In this document: one piece after another, positions 1 through 18,161 of the stretch
Layout of the letters: every line of letters begins with the position of its first letter
Position numbering within the stretch: the stretch's first letter is position 1
Assembly (NCBI RefSeq): GCF_002198095.1
Contig: NZ_NHMK01000030.1
Span: forward strand, 1 to 64,000
DNA length: 64,000 bases
From: Deinococcus indicus
Lineage (GTDB): Bacteria; Deinococcota; Deinococci; Deinococcales; Deinococcaceae
Direction of reading: 5' to 3'
Program-made: the position numbers and the translations under genes
The notes under the pieces: generated by a model
Database searches by the model: none
Told to the model about the DNA's origin: nothing
Seen by the model: only the letters and a program-made list of their open reading frames with translations

Positions 1-150
1 TGACCTCATCCCGTGCCCCTATGAAACAGCCCACAATGCGGCGCGAGTGGCGGTCCATGGCGAGCCAGATCCACAGCAATCTGGTGTGGCGGGTCACAAA
101 CGTGCATAACTCGTCGCACTCCAGCACCAGCGCCGCTGGTGCTAGAGTGC

Positions 151-157
<7 letters not shown>
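1..157 (-). CDS. insB: IS1-family InsB transposase, partial (-1 frame)
   Basis: Reading on from the slippery site in the -1 frame gives an open frame to the window edge, including LECDELCTFV and then IWLAMDRHSRRIVGCFIG. This matches the InsB pattern of an acidic D-E motif followed by a D-x-x-x-R-K/R-x-V block with a later GER/GAR motif, so the first catalytic Asp is visible. No independent start codon is needed if the protein is made as an InsA-InsB frameshift fusion. The rest of the DDE domain lies outside the window. Confidence 0.75.
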
Positions 158-459
<302 letters not shown>

Positions 460-498
460 ACTTCATTGAACACCCGTCATGCCTGAGAATCCACGACC

Positions 499-677
499 GC
501 CCGGCGTCCCCCCTCCCACCCGTGCGTCTGATGTCGTATAATTCGCGTTTGGGTGCCCCCGTGACCCGCCGTGCGCGCTGGAGCGTCGCGTCCGGCCTGG
601 CCCACCTTCGGCGTTCATGACGCTGGGCTGGCACGAGGACGGCAAACTTGTCCCACATTCAACGCTCGGGAGTTCAC
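499..677 (+). promoter_or_regulatory. rpsB upstream region with TATAAT box
   Basis: A perfect TATAAT lies at 537-542. No good -35 is visible 17 bp upstream, where the sequence is a C-rich run. This would give a leader of about 130 nt before rpsB. S2 leaders are often autoregulated, but I could not assign a known fold. GGGAG at 669-673 is the rpsB Shine-Dalgarno. Confidence 0.5.
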
Positions 678-1430
<753 letters not shown>

Positions 1431-1452
1431 ACCCGGAACGGACCGGAAAGGA

Positions 1453-1493
1453 GGGTGGTGTCCGGCGAGTACGCTCTCGGACCACCCTTTTTT
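1453..1493 (+). terminator. Hairpin and T-tract between rpsB and tsf
   Basis: GGGTGGTGTCCG at 1453-1464 pairs with CGGACCACCC at 1478-1487 with a two-base bulge, followed by six Ts at 1488-1493. It looks like an intrinsic terminator or attenuator that would set rpsB output above tsf. Confidence 0.75.
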
Positions 1494-1545
1494 CCGCCTC
1501 CCCCACCTCCCTCACACAAGTTCAAGCCGACACAGGAGGCATGAC

Positions 1546-2343
1546 ATGCTGGAATCGATCAAGAAACTCCGTGAACTGACGGGCGCAGGCATGATGGACG
1601 TCAAGAAGGCCCTCGCCGACGCCGGCAACGACGAAGACAAGGCCATCGCCCTGCTGCGCGAGCGCGGCATCGTGAAGGCCGCCAAGAAGGCCGACCGCGA
1701 AGCCAAGGAAGGCCTCGTGCGCTTCGTCGTGGACGGCAACAAGGCCGCCATCGTCGAAGTGAACTCCGAGACGGACTTCGTGGCCCGCAACAGCGACTTC
1801 CAGGCGCTGGTGGCCGAACTGGCCCAGGCGGCCCTGAGCGCCGGCACCAATGACGTCGAGGAGTTCCGCTCCTTCACGCTGCCCAGTGGTGAGACCGTGG
1901 CGACCACCGTCGCCGCCGCCGCCGGCAAGATCGGCGAGAACCTGGTCCTGAACCGCGTGGCCTTCGTGGAAGGCAGCACCGTCGCCGGCTACGTTCACAG
2001 CAACGGCAAGATCGGCGTGCTGGTCGACCTGGAAGGCGGTAACGACACGCAGGCCAAGGACGTGGCCCTGCACGTCGCCGCCGAGCGTCCCCAGTTCCTG
2101 AGCCGTGACGAGGTGAACAGCTCCGACATCGAGAAGGAGCGCGAGATCCTCACGAACAAGGCGCTGAACGAGGGCAAGCCCCAGCAGATCGTCGAGAAGA
2201 TCGTCGAGGGCCAGATCGGCAAGTTCTACTCCGAGAAGGTCCTGCCCGAGCAGAACTTCGTCAAGGACAACAGCGTCACCGTCGGGAAGTACCTGGGCGG
2301 CGCGACCATCAAGCGCTTCGTGCGCTTCGAAATCGGCGCGTAA
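1546..2343 (+). CDS. tsf: Elongation factor Ts
   Basis: The 265-residue protein starts MLESIKKLRELTGAGMMDVK, the N-terminal UBA-like module. The core motif SETDFVARN is present at about residues 80-90 and HVAAERPQFLS about residue 175. EF-Ts exchanges GDP for GTP on EF-Tu. AGGAGG at 1534-1539 supports the ATG at 1546; the frame is open upstream only because GC-rich DNA has few stops. It lies 115 bp after rpsB, behind a partial terminator, which is the usual arrangement. Confidence 0.97.
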   Translation: MLESIKKLRELTGAGMMDVKKALADAGNDEDKAIALLRERGIVKAAKKADREAKEGLVRFVVDGNKAAIVEVNSETDFVARNSDFQALVAELAQAALSAGTNDVEEFRSFTLPSGETVATTVAAAAGKIGENLVLNRVAFVEGSTVAGYVHSNGKIGVLVDLEGGNDTQAKDVALHVAAERPQFLSRDEVNSSDIEKEREILTNKALNEGKPQQIVEKIVEGQIGKFYSEKVLPEQNFVKDNSVTVGKYLGGATIKRFVRFEIGA

Positions 2344-2352
2344 ATCCCCTGA

Positions 2353-3240
<888 letters not shown>

Positions 3241-3292
3241 TCCTGCCCGCGCCTTCCGGCCCGGCCGCAGAGGGCCGGCGGCGGCGCTGCGC

Positions 3293-3298
3293 TACAAT
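3293..3298 (+). promoter_or_regulatory. Possible -10 box upstream of frr
   Basis: TACAAT lies 48 bp before the frr start codon. No clear -35 is visible in the GC-rich DNA upstream. An imperfect hairpin (CCGGCCC 3256-3262 / GGGCCGG 3272-3278) that may end pyrH transcripts precedes it. Confidence 0.4.
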
Positions 3299-3346
3299 TC
3301 CCGCGAGCGACGTCTGTTCATTCTCACTCCCCAGGAGGCCCTGACC

Positions 3347-3898
3347 ATGGCTGACATGAAAGCAATCCAGGCTGATACCCGCGAGAAGATGGGCAAGGCC
3401 ATCGAGTCCCTCGAGAACAACCTGTCGGTGCTGCGCACCGGCCGCGCCAACCCCGGCATCCTGAAGAAGATCGTCGTGGACTACTACGGCAGCTCCGTGC
3501 CGATCGATCAGGTGGCCAGCATCAGCACGCCGGACGCCCGCACGCTGGTCATCACGCCGTGGGACCGGGGCGCGCTGAACCCCATCGAGAAGGCCATCCG
3601 CGACAGCGACCTGGGCCTGAATCCGAACAACAAGGGCGACACGATCTTCATCAGCCTGCCCATGCTGACCGAGGAGCGCCGCAAGGACCTCGTGAAGAAC
3701 GCCAAGAACTACGCCGAGGACGCCCGGATCGCTATCCGTAACATCCGCAAGCACGGTCTGGACGAGGTGAAGAAGGTCGAGGGCATCGGTGACGACGAGA
3801 TCAAGCGCGGCGAGGCCGACGTGCAGAAGATCACCGACGAGTTCATCGCGAAGGTCGAGACGACCTTCCAGAAGAAGGAGCAGGAAATCCTCGGGTGA
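3347..3898 (+). CDS. frr: Ribosome recycling factor
   Basis: The 183-residue protein has the usual length and the conserved [10 protein letters not shown] (about residues 31-40), [12 protein letters not shown] and [12 protein letters not shown] segments of RRF. With EF-G it splits the post-termination ribosome. CAGGAGG at 3331-3337 precedes the ATG. It sits between pyrH and cdsA, as in many bacteria. Confidence 0.97.
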   Translation: MADMKAIQADTREKMGKAIESLENNLSVLRTGRANPGILKKIVVDYYGSSVPIDQVASISTPDARTLVITPWDRGALNPIEKAIRDSDLGLNPNNKGDTIFISLPMLTEERRKDLVKNAKNYAEDARIAIRNIRKHGLDEVKKVEGIGDDEIKRGEADVQKITDEFIAKVETTFQKKEQEILG

Positions 3899-3989
3899 GG
3901 ACGCCTGACGCAGGGTGTGGGCTGTGGGCCGTGGGGTGCGGCAGAGTGGCACCTCGCTGCCCGCAGCCCACACCCCTTCCGGAGGCCGC

Positions 3990-4820
<831 letters not shown>

Positions 4821-4861
4821 CGGCCGGCCGGAGTGATCGGCAGCCGGTTTCCCCCCGGCTG

Positions 4862-5021
4862 ATACGGACTGCCGTTTGTTTCGCCAACAATCCGGAACTT
4901 CACCGCCCCTGCCGGCTCCACGTCCGGAGGGGCGTTTCTCTCCCACTCTGCGGAGGGGCTCTCCGAGTCGCATCCGCTCGGACCCACCGGGCTTTGCAGC
5001 CCATTCAATCGGAGTCCGTAT
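4862..5021 (+). repeat. Dispersed inverted-repeat element, copy A (full)
   Basis: This 160-bp copy begins ATACGGACTGCCGTTTG and ends CGGAGTCCGTAT, so its ends are inverted repeats. It contains the family landmarks TTTCGCCAACAATCCGGAAC, CCGGCTCCACGTCCGGA and GGGCTTTGCAGCCCATTCAA. It is longer than other full copies because the middle has an expanded GGAGGGGC-rich part that copy B shares. It lies 3' of cdsA. No protein is encoded. Confidence 0.85.
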
Positions 5022-5084
5022 GAGGCGGCCGCTCAGGCTGGGCGCGCACAGACTTCTGCGGCGGATGCTCTAGCATGCGGGGTG

Positions 5085-6364
5085 ATGAAGCGAGAGCAGG
5101 CAGAGAGCGGCGCGGCGCCGTCCGGTCGGGTCCAGGCCAGTGCGGTGCAGTCCAGTGCGGTGCAGGCCATCGCCGTGCTGGGCAGCACCGGCAGTATCGG
5201 CACGCAGGCGCTGGACGTGGCGCGGGAACGCGGCTGGCAGGTCACGGCGCTGGCGGCCGGGCGGAACCTGGACCTGCTGGAAGCGCAGGTCCGGGAGTTC
5301 CGCCCCGGACTGGTCAGCGTGGACGAGGGCGTGCTGGGCGAGGCCCGCGCGCGCCTGTCTGGGCTGGCGCAGGTCATCGCGGACCCGTCCGAGGTGGCCG
5401 CCCACCGCGCGGACGTGACCGTGAACGCCATGAGCGGCCTGATCGGGCTGGCCCCGACCCGCGCGGCGCTGGAGGCCGGGCAGGCGGTGGCGCTGGCGAC
5501 CAAGGAGGCGATGGTCACGGCCGCGCACCTGATGTGGCAGGCGGCGGCCGTGGGGGGCGGGCGGGTCGTGCCGGTGGACAGCGAGCACACGGGCATGTTC
5601 CAGTGCCTGACCGGCGAGGACATGGCGGACGTGGCCGAGCTGATCCTGACGGCGTCCGGCGGACCGTTCCGGCTGGGTCCGGACGACCTGAGCGGCGTGA
5701 CGCCCGAGCAGGCGCTGCGCCACCCGTCCTGGAGCATGGGGCCGAAGGTCACGCTGGACAGCGCCACGCTGCTGAACAAGGGCCTGGAGGTCATGGAGTG
5801 CGCCAGCCTGTACGGGCTGCCGCTGTCGCAGGTCGGCGTGGTGGTGCACCCGCAGAGCATCGTTCACGCGGCCGTGCGGTTCCGGGACGGGAGCCTGAAG
5901 GCGCAGTTCGGGCCGACGGACATGCGGCTGCCCATCGCGTACGCCATCGACGCCGCGCCGACCGGGATGCAGCGTCCGGGGGACGTGCGCGGCGCGCGGC
6001 GCGGGCCGGAAGTCGCGTCGCACGGGTCGTGGCCGCTGCTGGGCGACTGGGAGTTCCGCGCGCCGGACCTGCGGCGCTTTCCGTGCCTGGAACTGGCGTA
6101 CCGCGCCGGGAACGCCGGGGGCCTCGCGCCGGTGGTGCTGAATGCCGCCGACGAGATAGCCGTGGACGCCTTCCTGGCCGGGCAGATCGGGTTCATGGAC
6201 ATTCCGCGCCTGATCGAGCGCCTGCTGGACGAGACGCCGGGCGGCGACCTGACCTGGGATTCGCTGGGCGAGGCGGACGCCTGGGCGCGGGTGCGGGCGC
6301 GTGAACTGTGCGCCGGTGGCCTGGGCCGCGCCGTGGGTGCCGGCGCGGGCGGCGGGGGGCAGGC

Positions 6365-6368
<4 letters not shown>
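5085..6368 (+). CDS. dxr: 1-deoxy-D-xylulose 5-phosphate reductoisomerase
   Basis: The 427-residue enzyme converts DXP to MEP in non-mevalonate isoprenoid synthesis. The NADPH-binding GSTGSIG lies about residues 32-38. [39 protein letters not shown] and HPQSIVHA match the metal- and substrate-binding segments. The ATG at 5085 follows TAGCAT (5071-5076) by 8 nt, the pattern of a leaderless start; a GTG at 5082 is the alternative. The first 25 residues are a poorly conserved extension. The stop overlaps the GTG of the next gene. Confidence 0.94.
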
Positions 6369-7483
<1,115 letters not shown>

Positions 7484-7492
7484 ATACACTGC

Positions 7493-7511
7493 GTTTATCT
7501 TGTAGATAAAC
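7493..7511. other. Short inverted repeat after rseP
   Basis: GTTTATC (7493-7499) and GATAAAC (7505-7511) form a 7-bp inverted repeat with a 5-nt spacer in a short AT-rich patch, between the convergent rseP and alr genes. It may be a weak terminator or a protein site. There is no T-tract. Confidence 0.4.
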
Positions 7512-7598
7512 CGCGCGGAGCGCGGAGCAGAAGAAAGTACGTTGAAGCGGGTGGCAGGGGTGGGCCGTGAGAGATTGTTCCTGCGGCCCACCTTCCTG

Positions 7599-8684
7599 TC
7601 ACGGGGTCTCGCCCACCGTGCGTTCCACGCGGTCGCCCACGCCGGTCAGGACCTCGTACTCCACGGTGCCTCCCCAGGCGGCCACGTCGGTGACGGTCAG
7701 GTCCCGCTGGGTCCAGAGGGTGACGGGATCGCCGGGCTGCACGTTCAGGCCGGTCACGTCGATCATGAGTTGATCCATGCAGATGCGGCCCAGGACCGGG
7801 CGGCGCCGCCCGGCGACGAGGACCTCGGCGCGGCCCGTGGCGCTCCGGGGGTAGCCGTCGGCGTACCCGATGCCGACCGTGGCGACCGGCGTGTCGTGCG
7901 GGGCGCGCCACAGGCCGCCGTAACTGACGGTCTCGCCGGCCGGGACGGTGTGGACGTGCGTGACGCTGGCCTGCACGGTCATGACCGGGGTCAGCGGGGC
8001 GCGGGCGCGCAGGTGCTCCGGCGCGAAGCCGTACGCGGCCAGTCCGGGCCGGGCGAGCGCCATGCCTGGCAAGCGGCCCAGGCTGAGGACCGCGCCGCCG
8101 TTCGCGGCGTGCGCCAGCAGCGGCTGCGGGGTGGGCGGCAGGGCGTCCAGCACCGCCCGGAAGCGGCGCAGTTGCTCGTGGGCGAACTCCAGGTCGGGTT
8201 CGTCGGCGCTGGCGAAGTGGGTGTACGCACCTTCCAGCAGGCCCCGGCGGGCCAGTTCACGGCCCACGGCGACGGCCTCGTCGGGTCGGGCGCCCAGACG
8301 GTTCATGCCGGTATCGACCTTCAGGTGCGCGCGGGCGTGGGCGGGCAGCGCGGCCGCCTCGGCCAGCGACGCGACGGGCAGGCGCACGCCCAGGTCCGCC
8401 AGGACCGGCACCTCGGCGGGCGTGGGCGGCGTGAGCAGCAGCACGGGCCGGCCAGTGTTCAGCGCGGCGGCCGCCTGCGCCTCGCGGGGCGTGGCGACCG
8501 CCAGTCCCCACACGTCCGGGTGCGCGGCGGCCAGGGTGGCGATCAGGGTCAGGCCGTGCCCGTAGGCGTTCGCCTTGACCGGCAGGATCAGGGGCGTGCC
8601 GCTGCGGGCCGCCAGGGCGCTCAGGTTGCCGCGCAGGGCGTCGGGGTCGATCAGGGCGCGGGCGCGGGGGGCGAGGACGGACAT
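7599..8684 (-). CDS. alr: Alanine racemase
   Basis: The 361-residue PLP enzyme interconverts L- and D-alanine for peptidoglycan. The PLP lysine is K37 in PVKANAYGHG. The catalytic tyrosine segment GIGYADGYPR lies about residues 270-278, and RICMDQLMIDVT is the conserved C-terminal block. The minus strand has TAGCAT (8699-8694) 9 nt before the ATG, so the mRNA may be leaderless. It is divergent from the exported protein gene at 8768. Confidence 0.95.
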   Translation of the reverse strand: MSVLAPRARALIDPDALRGNLSALAARSGTPLILPVKANAYGHGLTLIATLAAAHPDVWGLAVATPREAQAAAALNTGRPVLLLTPPTPAEVPVLADLGVRLPVASLAEAAALPAHARAHLKVDTGMNRLGARPDEAVAVGRELARRGLLEGAYTHFASADEPDLEFAHEQLRRFRAVLDALPPTPQPLLAHAANGGAVLSLGRLPGMALARPGLAAYGFAPEHLRARAPLTPVMTVQASVTHVHTVPAGETVSYGGLWRAPHDTPVATVGIGYADGYPRSATGRAEVLVAGRRRPVLGRICMDQLMIDVTGLNVQPGDPVTLWTQRDLTVTDVAAWGGTVEYEVLTGVGDRVERTVGETP

Positions 8685-8767
8685 CTGAGCCGCATGCTAC
8701 CCCCGCCGGGCGGAGCGGACGGGCGCGGCGGTCAGACGGGTGGGCGCGTGTATGATTTTTCGCAGTC

Positions 8768-10726
<1,959 letters not shown>

Positions 10727-10805
10727 GGGCCCCTGACCGGCGCCCCAACGCCCGGTGCTCCTTTGGTCGGATGCGCATCCGGCGCTCATGGGCTAGGCTG
10801 GGGGC

Positions 10806-11282
10806 ATGAAGAAGTTCTGGCTGTCCGCCCTGGCCTGCGCGCTGGTGGCCTGCGGCGCGGCCGGCGGCACGCCGGACCCGCAGGCCGGCGACCTGCTGAG
10901 TGCGCCCACCACCCTGATCCGGCAGGGGCACGTCCTGAGCGCCCAGTCGGCCGTCACGCTGTACGGGGGCGGGCTGGGCGTGCGCGTGCAGGTCGGCGCG
11001 AGCGCACCGGGCCGCGCGGGGGCCGCCGCGTCCCTGAACGGCCTGACCCTGGACGGCGTGTTCGTGGTCACGGGCGACGGCGTCTGGAAGGCCCCGCTGC
11101 GGGCGACCACGCCGGGGCAGACGTCGGTGGGCACCCTGAACGCCGCCGCCTGGAGTGGCAGCGGGAAGTTGCGGCCCGGTTCGGGCGTGCAGGTCGTGGT
11201 GCGCCTGAAAGACCGCCTGGGCCACGCCTACTGGCTGCGCGACACCACCCGCGCCAGCGGCAGCCCGGCCCCCCTGGACTGA
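10806..11282 (+). CDS. Small lipoprotein, function unknown
   Basis: The 158-residue product has a lipobox LVAC (Cys about 18), then VACGAAGGTPDPQAG and a beta-rich domain with NGLTLDGVFVVTGDGVWKA and VVVRLKDRLGHAYW. It is probably anchored to the membrane outer face. TAGGCT (10794-10799) lies 6 nt before the ATG with no Shine-Dalgarno, as in leaderless genes. It is co-oriented with the preceding exported protein but appears to have its own promoter. Confidence 0.8.
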   Translation: MKKFWLSALACALVACGAAGGTPDPQAGDLLSAPTTLIRQGHVLSAQSAVTLYGGGLGVRVQVGASAPGRAGAAASLNGLTLDGVFVVTGDGVWKAPLRATTPGQTSVGTLNAAAWSGSGKLRPGSGVQVVVRLKDRLGHAYWLRDTTRASGSPAPLD

Positions 11283-11283
11283 A

Positions 11284-11378
11284 CCGGAGGGGCGTGTTAC
11301 TCCCACTCTGCGGAGGGGCTCTGCGCGCCGCTTTGCCTGGACCCAGCAGGCTTTGCACCCCATTCAACCGGAGTCCGG
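11284..11378 (+). repeat. Dispersed inverted-repeat element, copy B (right half)
   Basis: The CGGAGGGGCGTG...CCCACTCTGCGGAGGGGCTCT...GGCTTTGCA.CCCATTCAA.CGGAGTCCG portion matches the right half of copy A. The left half is missing and the terminal CCGTAT has decayed to CCGGGT. It fills the gap between two convergent genes and ends 1 bp before the stop codon of the minus-strand ATPase gene. Confidence 0.8.
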
Positions 11379-11379
11379 G

Positions 11380-12096
11380 TCAGTCGACGGGGCTGACCAC
11401 GCCGTCTTTCACGCTCAGGTGATGGTCGGCCTGGGCGGCCACGTCGCGGTCATGGGTGATCAGGATGACGGTGCGGCCGGTCGCGGCGGCGCGTTGCAGC
11501 AGGCCCAGGACCCGTTCGCCCGTGCGGCTGTCGAGGTTACCGGTGGGTTCGTCGGCCAGCAGGATGGCCGGGTCGTGCGCCAGGGCGCGGGCCACGGCGA
11601 CGCGCTGCGCCTCGCCGCCCGAGAGCTGGTTGGGCAGGTGTCCGGCGCGGCCCTCCAGGCCGACGAGGGCCAGGAGTTCGCGGGCGCGGTCCTGCCGCTG
11701 CCGGGCGGGCACCCCGGCGAGGGTCAGGGGGAACTCGACGTTCTCCTGCGCGCTGAGGATGCTGACAAGGTTGTGGTTCTGGAACACGAACCCGTAGTGA
11801 CGCAGCCGGAAGTCGGCGCGGTCCGCCTCGCCCAGGCTGGTCAGGGCGGTGTCGCCGACGACGACGCGGCCGGTGGTGGGTTCGTCGAAGCCGGCCAGCA
11901 GGTTCAGCAGGGTGCTCTTGCCGCTGCCGCTCGGGCCGACCACGGCGGTCAGGCCGGGCGGGAAGGTGTGCGTGAACGGCGCGAGGGCCAGCACCTGCCC
12001 GTCGCCGCTGGGGTACGTGCGCGAGAGGGCCTCGGTGCGCAGGGCAGGCAGAGCGGGCGTGGCCTGGATGACGGGTCGGTCGGGGTGGGTCGTCAT
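11380..12096 (-). CDS. ABC transporter ATPase, MacB/LolD type
   Basis: The 238-residue protein has Walker [10 protein letters not shown] at residues 54-62, signature QLSGGE about 153-158 and Walker B ILLADEP about 172-178. The Q-loop region [18 protein letters not shown] is typical of MacB/LolD/FtsE ATPases, which drive mechanotransmission rather than channel transport. It follows its permease partner with a single intervening base, so the two form a unit. The substrate is unknown; lipoprotein or peptide export are options. Confidence 0.92.
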   Translation of the reverse strand: MTTHPDRPVIQATPALPALRTEALSRTYPSGDGQVLALAPFTHTFPPGLTAVVGPSGSGKSTLLNLLAGFDEPTTGRVVVGDTALTSLGEADRADFRLRHYGFVFQNHNLVSILSAQENVEFPLTLAGVPARQRQDRARELLALVGLEGRAGHLPNQLSGGEAQRVAVARALAHDPAILLADEPTGNLDSRTGERVLGLLQRAAATGRTVILITHDRDVAAQADHHLSVKDGVVSPVD

Positions 12097-12097
12097 G

Positions 12098-13273
12098 TCA
12101 GAGTCTCCCGAGGGCGCCCACGATGCTCATGCGCCCGGCGTTGCGGGCCGGCAGCAGGCCCGAGAGCAGGCCCAGCAGCAGGCTGATGGCCAGCGCCAGC
12201 AGCACCAGCCGGGGGGTCAGGGCGGCCGCGTCGATCCCGGCGAGCTGCTGGGTGTACAGGTTCACGCCGGCGATCCCGGCGAGGCCGAGCAGCACGCCAC
12301 CCACCCCGCCGACCAGCGACAGCAGCAGCGATTCGGTCAGGACCAGGGACCGCACGAACGACGGGCGCGCCCCGATGGCGCGCAGCGTGCCGAACTCGCG
12401 GGTGCGTTCGAAGACGCCCATCATGACGGTGTTCGCCACGGCCAGCCCGCCGACGATCAGGGCGATCAGCGAGATCCCGAAGCGCACGGCGTCACTGATG
12501 ATCAGGGCGCGGTCGATGAAGCTCAGGAAGTCGCTCTGGGTGCCGGCCTCCAGGTCCAGCCGCCCGGACAGCGCGTCGGCCACGCGCCGGGCGTCGCGGG
12601 GGTTGTCGAGTTTCACGGCGACCAGCGACACGCGGCCCGCCGCGCCCTCGCTGCGTTGCAGGGTGGTCAGCGGAATGAAGATGAAGTTGTCCACCAGTCC
12701 GCTTTCCGGGGCGAGCACGCCGATCACCTTCACCTGATTGCGGCGGTTGAGGTTGAGGGTGCTGCCGACCTCCAGCCGCAGGTTCTGCGCGGCCTTCGCC
12801 CCGGCGACCGCCACGCCCGCACCCTCGTCGGCGGCGGTCAGGGCGCGGCCCTGCGCGGCGCGGGTCGTGGGAAACACGGTCCCGATGCCCTGCGCGGCGG
12901 GCAGGCCGTACAGGACGACGCTCTGCGTGACCTCCAGACCGCCGCGCACGGCCATGATGACCGGCGTGACCGTCTGGATGCCGAGTTCCGGCGCGAGCGC
13001 CTGGATGTCGTCGGCGGTCTTCTGCGGCAGGTTCGGTTGCAGCGCCAGTCCCTGCGAGAGCGGCGTGAGGCTGACCTGCACGTCCGGGCCGATCCCGCCG
13101 AGCTGCGAGACGAACACCTTGCGGATGCCCTCGCCGAGCGACAGGAAGATCACCATGCTGGCGACCGCGACCGTGATGCCCAGCGTGGTCAGCAGCGTGC
13201 GCACGCGGCGGCGGGTCAGGCCCCTCCAGGCGAGTTTCCAGATGTCCGTCCATCGTAGTCCTGGCGACGTCAT
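12098..13273 (-). CDS. ABC transporter permease, MacB/FtsX type
   Basis: The 391-residue protein has one N-terminal helix (about 20-45), an extracytoplasmic MacB-like domain (about 50-245) and three C-terminal helices in an FtsX domain (about 265-385), including the [14 protein letters not shown] segment conserved in MacB-like permeases. I start at 13273 ([12 protein letters not shown]) because TAGCCT lies 7 nt upstream on the minus strand (13286-13281) and homology begins there. A longer open frame upstream is low-complexity and rejected. Confidence 0.9.
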   Translation of the reverse strand: MTSPGLRWTDIWKLAWRGLTRRRVRTLLTTLGITVAVASMVIFLSLGEGIRKVFVSQLGGIGPDVQVSLTPLSQGLALQPNLPQKTADDIQALAPELGIQTVTPVIMAVRGGLEVTQSVVLYGLPAAQGIGTVFPTTRAAQGRALTAADEGAGVAVAGAKAAQNLRLEVGSTLNLNRRNQVKVIGVLAPESGLVDNFIFIPLTTLQRSEGAAGRVSLVAVKLDNPRDARRVADALSGRLDLEAGTQSDFLSFIDRALIISDAVRFGISLIALIVGGLAVANTVMMGVFERTREFGTLRAIGARPSFVRSLVLTESLLLSLVGGVGGVLLGLAGIAGVNLYTQQLAGIDAAALTPRLVLLALAISLLLGLLSGLLPARNAGRMSIVGALGRL

Positions 13274-13312
13274 GAGACGCAGGCTACGCCGCGCCGGCCG
13301 CGTGCGTGGGGA

Positions 13313-13343
13313 CGCATGACTACAGTGCCGCATGACTACAGTG
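13313..13343. repeat. 15-bp tandem duplication between divergent genes
   Basis: CGCATGACTACAGTG occurs at 13313-13327 and again at 13329-13343, one base apart. It lies between the divergent permease gene and the DUF4127 gene, upstream of both starts. It could be a duplicated operator or simple slippage. Confidence 0.7.
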
Positions 13344-13422
13344 ACGCGGCCGGACGCTCCCCCTTCCCCATCCAGAGCTTTCTCTGCGGGAAGGCTCACG
13401 CCGCGCCCGTACGCTCGGGGGT

Positions 13423-14721
<1,299 letters not shown>

Positions 14722-14767
14722 ATCGATAGTGGGAAGTGGGCGCCACTCCAGCACCCACTCCCCAACT

Positions 14768-15988
14768 TCAGCCCAGTTCGGCCAGCAGGCGGTCGATGTC
14801 GTCGGTGGTGGTGTAGTGGGCGATGCTGGCGCGCACGACGCCCTGCGGGTACAGGCCCAGGTCCCGCAGGGGTTGCGCGGCGTAGAAGTGTCCGGCCGCG
14901 ACGTCCACCCCAGCGCGGCTGAGGCGGCCGGCGGTCTGCTCCGGGGCCTCGCCGCCCACGCGGAAGGCGACGGTGCCCACGCGGCCCTGCGTGCCCTGCG
15001 GGCCGTACACGGTGACGAGGTCGTGGTTCAGCAGGCCGGTCACGAGGCGCTCCATGACCGGCTGTTCCAGCTCGTGAATGCGCCCCGAGGCGGCTTCCAG
15101 GGCGGCGCGGGTCAGGTCCGCGTGCCCGGCGAGGTCGCGCAGGTAGTCCAGGGTGCCGAGCCACCCGGCCAGCAGCTCGAACTGCGGAGTGCCGTGCTCG
15201 ATGCCCGTGATGTCGCCGACCGGGATGAATTCCAGGCGGGGCCAGGGAAGCGCAGCGCGCAGGTCCGGGCGGATCCACAGGGCGCCCAGGTGCGGCGCCC
15301 AGACCTTGTACGGGCTGAAGGTCAGGAAGTCCGCGCCCCAGGTCTGCACGTCCGGGAAGGTGTGTGGCGCGGCGTGCACGGCGTCCACGATGGTCCACGC
15401 TCCGGCAGCGCGGACCTGCGCGGTGATGGCAGGAATGTCCGGCGTGACGCCCAGCGCGTTGCTAGCGGCCGTCACGGCGACCAGCCGCGTGCGGGGCGTG
15501 AGCAGCGCGGCGAGGTCGTCGGGGTGCAGGGTCATGTCGGGCTGGCGGGCGTGCCAGACCTTCACCGTGACGCCCACGCGTTCCAGTTCCCGCCAGGGGC
15601 TGGCGTTGCTCTCGTGTTCCAGGCCGCTCAGGATGACCTCGTCGCCGGGGCCCCACAGGCGCGCGAAGGCCCCGGCCAGCCGGAAGGTCAGGGCGGTGGC
15701 GCTCTGCGCGAGGGCCACGTCCTGCGGCGCGGCGTTCAGGAACAGGGCAGTGCCCTCGCGGGCGCGGCCCTTGAGGGCCAGAATCTCGCGGCCCGGCTGG
15801 TGGCCCGGCATGGCGTTCGTGGCGCCGTAGGTCATCAGGTGCCCGGTGACGGCCTCGATGGCGCGCAGGGGCAGCAGGCCCCCGGCGGCGTTGTCGAGGT
15901 ACGCGCGGCCCTGCGCGAGCGGCGGGAACTGGGCGCGCAGGTCGTCGCGGGTGGGCAGCGGGGCGCGGGCCGGTGCGGGTCGGGTCAT
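14768..15988 (-). CDS. Cysteine desulfurase-like PLP aminotransferase (class V)
   Basis: The 406-residue protein has LDNAAGGLLP near residue 31, SGLEHESNASPW (the histidine loop) and the PLP lysine at about residue 228 in FSPYKVWAPHLG. This fits the cysteine-desulfurase-like subfamily, but I see no clear flexible-loop catalytic cysteine of true IscS/SufS proteins, so the reaction is uncertain. TACACT (minus strand 16001-15996) lies 7 nt before the ATG. Nearby genes give no pathway hint. Confidence 0.85.
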   Translation of the reverse strand: MTRPAPARAPLPTRDDLRAQFPPLAQGRAYLDNAAGGLLPLRAIEAVTGHLMTYGATNAMPGHQPGREILALKGRAREGTALFLNAAPQDVALAQSATALTFRLAGAFARLWGPGDEVILSGLEHESNASPWRELERVGVTVKVWHARQPDMTLHPDDLAALLTPRTRLVAVTAASNALGVTPDIPAITAQVRAAGAWTIVDAVHAAPHTFPDVQTWGADFLTFSPYKVWAPHLGALWIRPDLRAALPWPRLEFIPVGDITGIEHGTPQFELLAGWLGTLDYLRDLAGHADLTRAALEAASGRIHELEQPVMERLVTGLLNHDLVTVYGPQGTQGRVGTVAFRVGGEAPEQTAGRLSRAGVDVAAGHFYAAQPLRDLGLYPQGVVRASIAHYTTTDDIDRLLAELG

Positions 15989-16059
15989 GCCCCCGAGTGT
16001 AGCGGCGGGGTGTGGCGGGGCGTCCCGTCCGTCCGACTGCCCCTCCGGCCGGTGCGGGC

Positions 16060-17901
<1,842 letters not shown>

Positions 17902-17946
17902 GCGGAACCTCCAGACGTGGGCCGGAACGGGGGCAGGGTCAGGTTG

Positions 17947-17960
17947 TGAAAAGGGTTTCA
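17947..17960. promoter_or_regulatory. LacI-family-like operator upstream of GH3 gene
   Basis: TGAAAAGGGTTTCA has arms TGAAA and TTTCA around four bases, resembling the TGAAAnCGnTTTCA class of LacI/CcpA-type operators but with GG for the central CG. It lies 46 bp before the glycosidase start. No regulator gene is nearby. Confidence 0.45.
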
Positions 17961-18161
17961 GGAAAACACTAGCAGCTTCCGCCTCCCGCCGCGACCCGGC
18001 TGTCTTTCCTGGCGCCACCCGGCCAGCCCCGGCGACGGAACACTGCCCTGAAAGCCCTGTCACGCTGCCGGGCCGGAGCAGCGCAGGCGAGTGGCGTTAA
18101 CGCCTGTTTGATCGTCCTTTGGTGGGATGTGTCCCTCATGCCTGCCCCGTATGCTCTGTCC

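Noticed and set aside
4862..5021. Small protein-coding frames within the dispersed repeats
   Set aside because: Frames differ between copies and contain stops; conservation is in terminal and internal inverted repeats, not codons.
8751..8756. Leaderless start for the exported protein at 8768
   Set aside because: TATGAT is 11 nt from the ATG, longer than the 5-9 nt seen elsewhere, so a short leader is more likely.
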